Source: Oscillospiraceae bacterium
GTDB taxonomy: Bacteria > Bacillota > Clostridia > Oscillospirales > Acutalibacteraceae
Direction of reading: 5' to 3'
Length of the DNA stretch: 64,000 nt
Assembly (NCBI GenBank): GCA_902792905.1
Contig: CADBBH010000003.1
Location: forward strand, 1 to 64,000
Each line of letters begins with the position of its first letter. Position 1 is the first letter of the stretch. The notes under the pieces are model-generated. The model was not told the DNA's origin. It did no database searches and was given only the letters and a program-made list of their open reading frames with translations. Of this stretch, positions 57,395-64,000 are shown piece after piece. The position numbers were made by a program, and so were the translations under genes.

Positions 57395-57871
57395 ATGGAA
57401 ATTCACAATATACCTCCCGTCTTTGACAAAGACAGCAGAATACTGATTTTAGGCAGTTTTCCGTCGGTTAAATCACGCGAGGCGGAATTCTTTTACGGTC
57501 ACCCGCAAAACAGATTCTGGAAGGTGACGTCCGCCGTTTTCGGGTGTGAAACGCCGCTGACAGTCCCGGAAAAACGCGTATTTCTGCTGAAAAATCATAT
57601 CGCCGTCTGGGATGTGATTGCCCGGTGCGATATTGAGAACAGCGCCGATTCAACGATTAAAAATGTTGTTCCGAACGATCTCGGCATAATCCTCTGAACG
57701 GCGGATATAAAAGAGATTTTTGTGAACGGCAGAACCGCTGAGAAATATTATAATAAGTATATTCTTCCGCTCAACGGCAGAAGGGCCGTATGCCTGCCCT
57801 CCACCTCGCCGGCCAACGCGGCAAAATCCCTCGATGATCTGATCGAAAGCTGGAAAATAATAAAGGTATGA
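57395..57871 (+). pseudogene. DNA-deoxyinosine glycosylase (Mug/UDG-like, TIGR04274 type) interrupted by an in-frame TGA
   Basis: Reads MEIHNIPPVFDKDSRILILGSFP and GHPQNRFWKVTSAVFG, the N-terminal half of the family (GSFPSVKSR active-site region), to residue 100 (LGIIL), where TGA at 57695-57697 stops it. The same frame then continues for 57 codons as TADIKEIFVNGRTAEKYYNKY, and ends with LPSTSPANAAKSLDDLI...IIKV and a TGA at 57869. LPSTSPAN is the family's conserved C-terminal motif, so both halves belong to one 158-codon gene of normal length. TGA is an ordinary stop elsewhere in this window. Either a nonsense mutation, a sequence error or read-through. It follows the ABC genes by 7 bases. 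Confidence 0.88.
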
Positions 57872-57874
57872 AAT

Positions 57875-57910
57875 AACCACGGCACGCATTTCCGTGCCGT
57901 GGTTGTTTTT
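57875..57910. terminator. Bidirectional terminator
   Basis: AACCACGGCACG (57875-57886) pairs perfectly with CGTGCCGTGGTT (57893-57904), followed by GTTTTT. It ends the zapA-ABC operon and lies just beyond the restored stop of the NERD gene (57909) on the other strand. Confidence 0.9.
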
Positions 57911-58716
57911 AATTTATACTCTGCGTGAATCTGCATTTTGGAAAATTAGAACAACCTATAAAAAGTCCTCTTTTTCCTTGTCTGACAACAAGATTCCCTC
58001 CGCATCGAGGGCATATTCCCTGTTTTGCTTTTTTCCTCATAAGAATGCTTTTTGAATTTTGCTTCGCTTATATGTTCTCTTCTTGTTTCTTTATCATTTA
58101 TATCCTTTTCTCCCAGCATTTCAAAAATTTCTTTGGCCTTTATTTCCGGAATGCTCTCGGTTGTTGCCAACGCTCTGATACAAGAACTCACCGCGCTGAT
58201 ATATACAACAGGTGTTTTGTCGGATTTCACATGCAAATCGGCGTTCTCTGAAAAAGCAATTATTGAATAAATAGGCAGACCGCCATATCCCGAAAGAGCT
58301 TTTTCCACCGCTTTGATATGACCGTAATTCTGATGGATGGGATTTTTAAAAGAGTATTTGTTACCATAAATATTCTGAGTCCAGTTTGAGGATTTTTCTG
58401 ATCCATAAATCTGTCCCTGCATATTTTTTGTTTCAATAACAAAAATACCATAAACAGATACAACTATATGATCTATTTGTGCAGTTCCCGATTCTGATTT
58501 CAAAAGAACATCGTTCAGAATAAAATACTTGTCTTCGGGTAGCCCTTTCAGGGAATACTGAACCCTGTTTTCACCGATTTTACCTTTGGTTTTCGGTCTT
58601 CGCAGCCAAAGAATCAGAATTAAAACGGGTGGGAACCAGGCCCACGCCGGCCAGATTCTCAGCATTGATTTTGCAAACTGCAAAATGATGTCCCAAACGG
58701 CAGAATCAAATTTCAT
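57909..58716 (-). pseudogene. NERD-domain protein with C-terminal topoisomerase-type zinc finger, frameshifted at an A6 run
   Basis: In the first frame (58716 to a stop at 57946) it has a membrane helix (about 22-40), and a NERD nuclease-related domain (GKIGENRVQYSL, DHIVVSVYGIFVIETKN, GNKYSFKNPIHQNYGH), then an unrelated-looking tail with NMPSMRRESCC. Skipping one base in the A6 run at 58029-58034 gives instead KAKQGICPRCGGNLVVRQG, then KRGLFIGCSNFPKCRFTQSIN and a TAA at 57909: a perfect C-x2-C...C-x5-C zinc finger, the domain that normally follows NERD. The intact protein would be about 268 residues. An indel error, a real frameshift or a phase-variable homopolymer are all possible. It may still yield a NERD protein lacking the finger. 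Confidence 0.85.
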
Positions 58717-60851
58717 ATGCCTTCCGTAGTTACTCCTTTTTTAATCTTATCCGCGTATTTTTCAATCAGTCTTCTCGCGAGGGCGACGGTGTCGCCGTCT
58801 GTCGGTGGCTCGGGATCGCAGGTGCGAAGCCAGTTTGTCTCAAACTGGGCATAGCTCTTATAGAACGGATTCCCGAGATATGTGTTCCTGTCATCGCGCT
58901 GTTTTTTGGTGACGGTCGAGAATTTGCTGTGCTTATGCGGGAATTCCATCGCCAGGCGCTCAAAGAAGCTCTGCCAGCGCTTCGCGTAGTAGGTCTTGAT
59001 GAGCCCGCCCCATTCCTTCCAGGCATAATCATATAAACTCGGATTGTTTATCGGTCCCCAGAGCGTGACCTGAGTGAGCAGATTGAGCTCAAAATTCTCT
59101 TTTTCTTTATCGGAGAGAGCGAGTTCTCCCGCCTCCCGAAGATGGGTGGAGAGCGATAACTCGGGCCTCGTCTGAAGCAGGTCGTCGAGCTCCTCGCAGA
59201 TTTTCAGGAAGCCGTTTGCCGAGCGCTCAAACAGGGCGAGATTTCTTTCGTTGAAGCCCTGCATTGCCCTCGAATAAAGGACTCCGGCGTAATTGCTGAG
59301 CACCTGCCTTGTGATATCGCAGACATCGAAGAGATAGCCGTCCGTTTCGCAGTCTTCCGCGCTGAGAAGGGACTGCGCCGCCTCGAGCAGAATCGCGTTG
59401 TCATAGCGCAACTCAGGGTGGTCATTCGGCGCCGCGTGAGTGAAATTCGTGGTCGGTCTGAGCGCAATCGGCGAGCCCGTTTCCCTGCCGGTGCAGGCAT
59501 CGGAATAGCAGGATTCGCGCAGCTTTTTCACGGCGTTCACTGCCCATTCTGCATCCGTTCCGTAGCGGCGGCGGGCATAGTCGGCGAGCCATTCATCAAG
59601 ATTGATTTCATCAGCCTCGGTCAGCATTTTATACTGAAGATCATAATACAGAGGATTCTGGAAAATTCCCTCGGGGAAGAGGCCCGTTCCCACGCAGTTG
59701 GGCGCATTCAGCTTTGAATACGCGTTTTCCGCGAGAAGCTTTACGGAGCCGTGCAGTGTATTCCTGTCGCCGAAGGAGTGGATATTGCCGAGCACAAAAT
59801 CATAACCCCAGAACTCCTCGTTTTCGGAGTGCTTTGCGCCGTTTATGTCAAGGATAAGCAACCGTTCTTTCGGAACCGCCCTGACTATCTGCTCGCGCAG
59901 GGACCAGCTCTGCATAACCCAGACGGATTCGGGATCAAATTCCTTATACATGCTGTCAATCGCTCTGCCGACCTTGAAAAGATAATCCCTGGTTTTCACC
60001 GAAGGCTCGTTTTCATGGAAGGGATCGCAGGCGTAATAATGATAAGCTCCGAAAAGCTTCTTCTGATTTTCAAGCAGAGCCCTGCCGAATCTTTTGAACG
60101 CGGGGTCAGTCGGGTCGACGATGAACGTAATCGGGAAATTGCACCAGGACTGCACCATCGACATGCGCGCTCTGCCGAAATCCGCTTTGGGCGCTTTTTT
60201 GATGCTTTTGGGAACCATGCCGGCAAACCCCTGCTGAATCGGCGTCATGCCGAGCTCAAGCTCTCTGTCAATTATCTTTTTGCCGAGCTCCGCTCTGCTC
60301 TCGATGAATTTCACATCGGTCAGCGAGAAGTATCCCTCGATATTGTTCATCATCTGCCAGGGCCAGAAGGCGGGACCGCTCAGCTCACGCAGAGCCCCGT
60401 TTTCGCTGTAGCCCATTTCGCGCAGGGTATAGTACCAGACAGCTTCGGTGCCGACGACGGCGAGAGGCATATTTATACCGTTCATCGCCATGAAATCTAT
60501 TTCTTTTTCCCACTTGTCCCATTTCCAAAACGCCATGGAATATCCGAAGGTGCAGTAGTTGAGGTAAACTCTTTTCTGCTGAGGAATGATTTTAGTCAGT
60601 TTTCCTTCGAAAATAGGAGCTTCGGTCACTTTGAGCTCCGTATTTCCGCAATGCGAGAGATTGATCCCGCAGTATTTTTTGAGATAATCGTAATATCCCA
60701 TCGCCTGTGAGATTTTGCAGTCTCCGCAGACGATTATTTTTCCGTTTTCGCAAAATACCTCGTAGATGTTTTTACCGTCAGCCGAAGGTATATCGCGCAG
60801 CTCGAAGCAGTCCGCTATATCGGGAGTATTCCGGATAATAAGGTTTCTCAA
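58713..60851 (-). CDS. Alpha-N-acetylglucosaminidase, glycoside hydrolase family 89 (NAGLU-like)
   Basis: 712 residues, covering all three NAGLU regions: N-terminal domain (1-90), the (beta/alpha)8 catalytic domain (YLNYCTFGYSMAFWKWDKWEKEIDFMAMNGINMPL read in parts, WQMMNNIEGYF, MTPIQQGFAGMVP, LLILDINGAKHSENEEFWGYDFVLGNIHSFGDR in parts) and the helical C-terminal domain. It cleaves terminal alpha-linked GlcNAc, as on gastric mucin glycans or heparan sulfate. No signal peptide is visible, so the enzyme should be cytoplasmic, unlike the secreted GH89 enzymes of gut pathogens. The start is TTG at 60851 with GGGGA 7 bases upstream. Overlaps the NERD start by 4 bases. Confidence 0.92.
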   Translation of the reverse strand: MRNLIIRNTPDIADCFELRDIPSADGKNIYEVFCENGKIIVCGDCKISQAMGYYDYLKKYCGINLSHCGNTELKVTEAPIFEGKLTKIIPQQKRVYLNYCTFGYSMAFWKWDKWEKEIDFMAMNGINMPLAVVGTEAVWYYTLREMGYSENGALRELSGPAFWPWQMMNNIEGYFSLTDVKFIESRAELGKKIIDRELELGMTPIQQGFAGMVPKSIKKAPKADFGRARMSMVQSWCNFPITFIVDPTDPAFKRFGRALLENQKKLFGAYHYYACDPFHENEPSVKTRDYLFKVGRAIDSMYKEFDPESVWVMQSWSLREQIVRAVPKERLLILDINGAKHSENEEFWGYDFVLGNIHSFGDRNTLHGSVKLLAENAYSKLNAPNCVGTGLFPEGIFQNPLYYDLQYKMLTEADEINLDEWLADYARRRYGTDAEWAVNAVKKLRESCYSDACTGRETGSPIALRPTTNFTHAAPNDHPELRYDNAILLEAAQSLLSAEDCETDGYLFDVCDITRQVLSNYAGVLYSRAMQGFNERNLALFERSANGFLKICEELDDLLQTRPELSLSTHLREAGELALSDKEKENFELNLLTQVTLWGPINNPSLYDYAWKEWGGLIKTYYAKRWQSFFERLAMEFPHKHSKFSTVTKKQRDDRNTYLGNPFYKSYAQFETNWLRTCDPEPPTDGDTVALARRLIEKYADKIKKGVTTEGI

Positions 60852-60884
60852 GGCAATTTCCCCTTTCGGAAATTCAATGGAGTT

Positions 60885-60913
60885 ATTATACTACAAATTC
60901 TCCGCTCAGTAAA
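60885..60913 (-). promoter_or_regulatory. Promoter of the GH89-NERD unit
   Basis: Minus-strand TTTACT (60908-60913) and TATAAT (60885-60890), 17 bp apart, about 34 bases upstream of the TTG start. Confidence 0.75.
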
Positions 60914-60951
60914 CCATATTGTAAACTTTTTTATAAAAATAAAAAATTATC

Positions 60952-60980
60952 TTTACACTTCTAAAAAAATAATATAAAAT
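60952..60980 (+). promoter_or_regulatory. Promoter of the pyrH-frr-uppS-cdsA-dxr operon
   Basis: TTTACA (60952-60957) and TAAAAT (60975-60980), 17 bp apart, about 33 bases upstream of the pyrH ATG. Confidence 0.75.
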
Positions 60981-61012
60981 AGATTCAACTGTAATATGAG
61001 GAGGTATGCGCC

Positions 61013-61717
61013 ATGCAGCCCGTTTATAAAAGAATACTGCTCAAAATCAGCGGCGAAGTCCTCGCAGGTGAACAGGGGCACGGCTTTGACTTCGATATGA
61101 TGAATTCAATCTGCGAAGAGGTCAAAAAGCTCAGCGATCTGGGTGTTGAGGTCGGTCTCGTGGTCGGCGGAGGCAATTTCTGGAGAGGCCGCAGCGGCGG
61201 TTCGATGGACCGCACAAGGGCCGATCATATCGGAATGCTCGCTACCGTGATGAATTCCCTCGCTCTCGCCGATACGCTTGAGCATCTGGGCGTTGATGTC
61301 AGGGTTCAGACCGCTATCGAAATGAGAGCGTTCGCCGAGCCGTATATCAGAAACAGGGCGGTGCGCCACCTCGAAAAGGGCAGAGTCTGCATCTTCGGAG
61401 CCGGCACCGGCAACCCCTTCTTCTCGACCGATACCTGCGCGGCGCTCAGAGCGGCGGAAATCAACGCCGAAGTCATCCTCAAGGCGACCAATGTTGACGG
61501 CGTCTATGATAAGGACCCCAACAAATTCGCAGACGCGGTCAAATACGATAAGGTCACGCATTCCGAAGTGCTTGAAAAAGACCTGAAAGTCATGGATTCG
61601 ACAGCGGCTTCCCTCTGCAGGGACAACGGCATCAAAATTCTCGTATTCAACCTCAGCGACCCCGAGAATATCGTGAAGGCGGTATGCGGCGAAAATATAG
61701 GAACACTTGTTTATTAA
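61013..61717 (+). CDS. pyrH: UMP kinase
   Basis: 234 residues of the amino-acid-kinase fold: [67 protein letters not shown] and [12 protein letters not shown], all diagnostic of bacterial PyrH. Phosphorylates UMP to UDP. GAGGAGG lies 8 bases before the ATG. First gene of the conserved pyrH-frr-uppS-cdsA-dxr operon. Confidence 0.97.
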   Translation: MQPVYKRILLKISGEVLAGEQGHGFDFDMMNSICEEVKKLSDLGVEVGLVVGGGNFWRGRSGGSMDRTRADHIGMLATVMNSLALADTLEHLGVDVRVQTAIEMRAFAEPYIRNRAVRHLEKGRVCIFGAGTGNPFFSTDTCAALRAAEINAEVILKATNVDGVYDKDPNKFADAVKYDKVTHSEVLEKDLKVMDSTAASLCRDNGIKILVFNLSDPENIVKAVCGENIGTLVY

Positions 61718-61753
61718 ATACATCTCAAATCTATTCTTAACAGGGAGGATATT

Positions 61754-62308
61754 ATGGATATTTTAATTCAGAACACAGAAGAGAAAATGCAGAAGACAGT
61801 AAAACTGCTCAGCCAGGAGTATTCCGAGCTCAGAGCGGGCAGAGCAAATGCAAATGTGCTTGACAAAATCAGAGTTGACTATTACGGCACTCCGACCCCG
61901 ATTAACCAGATGGCGGCGGTCTCCGTTTCCGAGGCGAGAATTCTCACTATTCAGCCCTGGGATAAATCCACGATTCAGGCTATAGAAAAGGCAATCCAGG
62001 CAAGCGATATCGGAATCAATCCGCAGAATGACGGCGTTGTTATCCGCCTGATTTTCCCGCAGCTCACCGAGGAGCGCCGCAAGGAGCTGAGCAAGGATGT
62101 CCGCAACATGGCGGAGAGCTCGAGAGTAGCCATCCGCTCCATCAGAAGAGACGCTATCGAAAAGGCGAAGAAGATGGAGAAGGCTTCGGAAATCACCGAG
62201 GACGATCTTGAGGATCTCGAAGAGGAAATCCAGGATCTGACCGATAAATACATCAAGCAGATCGATGAAGCCGCAAAAGAAAAAGAACAGGAAATAATGA
62301 CGGTATAA
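61754..62308 (+). CDS. frr: Ribosome recycling factor
   Basis: 184 residues, family length. AGRANANVLDKIRVDYYGTPTPINQMA is split over domain I helix 1 and the start of domain II; IQPWDKSTIQAIEKAI, INPQNDGVVIRLIFPQLTEERRKEL and VAIRSIRRDAIEKAKK are all canonical. It splits the post-termination ribosome with EF-G. GGGAGG precedes the ATG. The stop shares one base with the uppS start (TAATG). Confidence 0.98.
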   Translation: MDILIQNTEEKMQKTVKLLSQEYSELRAGRANANVLDKIRVDYYGTPTPINQMAAVSVSEARILTIQPWDKSTIQAIEKAIQASDIGINPQNDGVVIRLIFPQLTEERRKELSKDVRNMAESSRVAIRSIRRDAIEKAKKMEKASEITEDDLEDLEEEIQDLTDKYIKQIDEAAKEKEQEIMTV

Positions 62309-63039
62309 TGACTCAGGAACAGCTTGACGGCATTATCTTGCCTAAGCATATAGGCATAATAATGGACGGCAACGGCAGATGGGCAACCAAGCGCGGTCTT
62401 GAGCGCAGCGAGGGTCATAAAGCCGGAGCCGAGGTCTTTCGCAGAATATGTGATTACGCAGCTGATATCGGCATAGAATGCATGACATTCTATGCCTTTT
62501 CCACCGAAAACTGGCGCAGACCCCCGAAGGAGGTCGCCGCCATAATGAAGATATTCCGCAGCTTTCTCAAAGAGGCGAAAGACAGAGAAAAAGAAAACGA
62601 AGCGAGGGGTCTGCAGTTTCACCTCATAGGTGAGAGACAGGGCCTGCCGGCAGATATCGTTAAGAATATCGACACGCTCGAGAAGGATTCTGCCGATAAA
62701 AAAGTTATGCAGGTCAACCTTGCGATAAATTACGGCGGCAGGGATGAGATAGTTCACTCTGTCAGAAAAATAGCGGAAAAGGTCAAAAAGGGTGAACTGA
62801 ATCCCGCGGATATTTCCGAGGATACAATCTCCTCCTTTCTTTTCACGGCGGGTCAGCCGGACCCGGATCTGATAATCAGACCGAGCGGAGAATACCGCCT
62901 GTCCAATTTTATGATTTGGCAGTCGGCTTATTCCGAATTCTGGTTTGATGATATATTATGGCCGGATTTCACAACAGATGACCTCGACAGAGCGATTCTC
63001 GATTACTGCTCGCGCCACAGGCGATTCGGCGGAGTTTGA
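62308..63039 (+). CDS. uppS: Isoprenyl transferase (undecaprenyl diphosphate synthase)
   Basis: 243 residues: HIGIIMDGNGRWA with the catalytic Asp, GHKAGAEVFRRI, FYAFSTENWRRP, INYGGRDEIV and the C-terminal DPDLIIRPSGEYRLSNFMIWQSAYSEFWF block, read in parts. Condenses isopentenyl diphosphate with farnesyl diphosphate to undecaprenyl diphosphate, the cell-wall lipid carrier precursor. Start ATG overlaps the frr stop. Confidence 0.97.
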   Translation: MTQEQLDGIILPKHIGIIMDGNGRWATKRGLERSEGHKAGAEVFRRICDYAADIGIECMTFYAFSTENWRRPPKEVAAIMKIFRSFLKEAKDREKENEARGLQFHLIGERQGLPADIVKNIDTLEKDSADKKVMQVNLAINYGGRDEIVHSVRKIAEKVKKGELNPADISEDTISSFLFTAGQPDPDLIIRPSGEYRLSNFMIWQSAYSEFWFDDILWPDFTTDDLDRAILDYCSRHRRFGGV

Positions 63040-63058
63040 CCGGCAGGGAGTTTTTGGT

Positions 63059-63928
63059 ATGAAAGTCAGAATAGCGGTAGGCCTTGCGCTTGCCATTTTT
63101 GCAATAGGTATGCTCGTTTGCGCGGGCTACGGATATGAGGAAGTAATGACAATTCCGGCGGCGCTGCTCTCGGGTCTGTGCGTTCATGAGATTATGGGCG
63201 TTTCGGGCTGTAAGAACAAAGCGCTCACGCGTATTATGGTAACCTTCTCGGTCTGCCTGTGCGCCTACGCCTGCCTCGACCTCGGGAAATATATTCCGGT
63301 CGCGGGGCTTGTCATAGTTGCAGTCTTCGTGCTCGCGATTCTGATACTGATGCTTAAAATGTACAGCGTCACAAGATTTGAGCACGTGGCAATCGGAGTA
63401 TTCTCTTCGGTCACGGTTCCCCTCGCGATGGGCTCGGTTGTTATGACAATTCATTATCTTGAGCGCTTCCCCGTATTATTCTGCCGCTCGAATATCATAT
63501 TCCTGCTGCTCATGCCGATGTTCTGCGCCTGGCTTTGCGACACCTTCGCCCTCTTCTTCGGCAAGGCATTCGGAAAGCATAAGCTCGCTCCCACAATCAG
63601 CCCCAATAAATCGGTTGAGGGCGCTGTTGCAGGCGTGGTCGGAACGACGGTTTCCTCTCTCATAGCATTCTTTGTATGCGACAGATTCTTCTTCGGCACC
63701 GATACAATCCGCTGGTGGATGGTTCTCGCCTATATCCCCGTTCTCTGCATAATGGGAATGTGCGGCGATCTTGCGGCGAGCGTAATCAAGAGGAACTACG
63801 GAGTCAAGGATTTCGGCACCCTCTTCCCCGAGCACGGCGGAGCGATGGACAGAGTCGATTCCTTCCTGTTCACGATGCCCTCAATGTATCTTACGCTGAG
63901 AATTCTTCTTTCGATTCTCGTTAAATAA
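63059..63928 (+). CDS. cdsA: Phosphatidate cytidylyltransferase
   Basis: 289 residues, eight membrane helices. The family signature S-x-x-KR-x(3)-KD-x(5)-P-x-HGG-x-x-DR-x-D is present: GDLAASVIKRNYGVKD, LFPEHGGAMDRVDS, with the ISPNKSVEGAVAG site upstream. Makes CDP-diacylglycerol from phosphatidate and CTP. GGGAG stands 8 bases before the ATG at 63059; a longer reading that begins inside uppS is rejected. Confidence 0.95.
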   Translation: MKVRIAVGLALAIFAIGMLVCAGYGYEEVMTIPAALLSGLCVHEIMGVSGCKNKALTRIMVTFSVCLCAYACLDLGKYIPVAGLVIVAVFVLAILILMLKMYSVTRFEHVAIGVFSSVTVPLAMGSVVMTIHYLERFPVLFCRSNIIFLLLMPMFCAWLCDTFALFFGKAFGKHKLAPTISPNKSVEGAVAGVVGTTVSSLIAFFVCDRFFFGTDTIRWWMVLAYIPVLCIMGMCGDLAASVIKRNYGVKDFGTLFPEHGGAMDRVDSFLFTMPSMYLTLRILLSILVK

Positions 63929-63976
63929 CTCTGCGAAAACGCCGCAAGGCGTTTTCTTTGACCCGGAGGATAAATC

Positions 63977-64000
63977 ATGATTAAAACTCTCACCATACTG
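63977..64000 (+). CDS. dxr: Start of 1-deoxy-D-xylulose 5-phosphate reductoisomerase, cut by the window
   Basis: Only eight codons are visible (MIKTLTIL), preceded by GGAGG 7 bases upstream. The peptide fits the beginning of Dxr (followed normally by GSTGSIG), and gene order pyrH-frr-uppS-cdsA-dxr is strongly conserved in Firmicutes. The call rests mainly on that order. Confidence 0.7.

Noticed and set aside
57395..57871. TGA recoding (selenocysteine or Trp code)
   Set aside because: TGA terminates many intact genes here, no SECIS-like hairpin was evident directly after the codon, and the family does not need Cys or Sec at this loop position.
59751..60710. A 319-codon open frame on the plus strand opposite the GH89 gene
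   Set aside because: No ribosome binding site, composition follows from the codon bias of the real gene on the other strand, and the GH89 frame has convincing family motifs throughout.

Overview
The window looks like chromosomal DNA of an uncultured gut-type Clostridia, probably Oscillospiraceae/Ruminococcaceae. This is inferred from the gene neighbourhoods (rpsO-pnp, rplS-lepB-ylqF-rnhB-yraN, pyrH-frr-uppS-cdsA-dxr), strong AGGAGG-type ribosome binding sites, GC-rich genes separated by AT-rich promoters with near-consensus -35/-10 boxes 17 bp apart, Thr/Glu-rich lipoproteins, DUF6273/Cys-repeat secreted proteins and a SpoIID-type protein. No rRNA, tRNA, CRISPR array, transposase or intact prophage was seen.

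Layout. 1-2.5 kb: end of a DapA-family gene, then a prophage-like control module in which a sigma-region-4/XRE fusion and a LexA/CI-like S24 repressor are divergent around one perfect inverted repeat. 2.5-7.3 kb: an aldehyde dehydrogenase of the methylmalonate-semialdehyde type, then rpsO and pnp. 7.3-10 kb: three repeat elements, a lipoprotein, a small membrane-anchored zinc protein and a voltage-gated K+ channel overlapping a tiny basic protein. 10-16.4 kb (minus strand): rplS, two tandem signal peptidases, ylqF/rbgA, a CapA-like protein, rnhB, yraN, a small membrane exporter and a phosphoesterase. 16.4-23.5 kb (minus): a radical-SAM/DUF2344 pair, an M23-SpoIID fusion whose SpoIID part is circularly permuted, YhhN, murD and an SGNH hydrolase. 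23.9-29.3 kb: putP, two base-excision glycosylases (ogg-like, nth) and a propeller lipoprotein. 29.5-36.3 kb: a TetR-controlled MMPL/RND permease fused in frame to a complete lipoprotein, and an MFS protein with a long cytoplasmic tail. 36.4-42.6 kb: DUF362 protein, secreted lipase-like protein, a large DUF6273 secreted protein and a choloylglycine-hydrolase-like lipoprotein. 42.8-49.8 kb: an oxidoreductase and a minus-strand operon that looks like polyol/ketose catabolism (class II aldolase, FGGY kinase, GatD-like dehydrogenase, aldo/keto reductase). 49.9-57.9 kb: zapA, U32 protein, two ABC half-transporters with homologous N-terminal PH-like/zinc-ribbon modules flanking a DUF1854 gene, then a DNA-deoxyinosine glycosylase broken by an in-frame TGA. 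57.9-60.9 kb: a NERD protein whose zinc finger is put out of frame by one base, and a GH89 alpha-N-acetylglucosaminidase. 61-64 kb: pyrH, frr, uppS, cdsA and the first codons of dxr.

The strongest candidates for something undescribed are the permuted SpoIID-M23 fusion, the paired ABC/DUF1854 system with cytoplasmic zinc-ribbon modules, and the permease-lipoprotein fusion that keeps its own internal start. Functional assignments come from reading motifs in the translated sequence; no database search was run.
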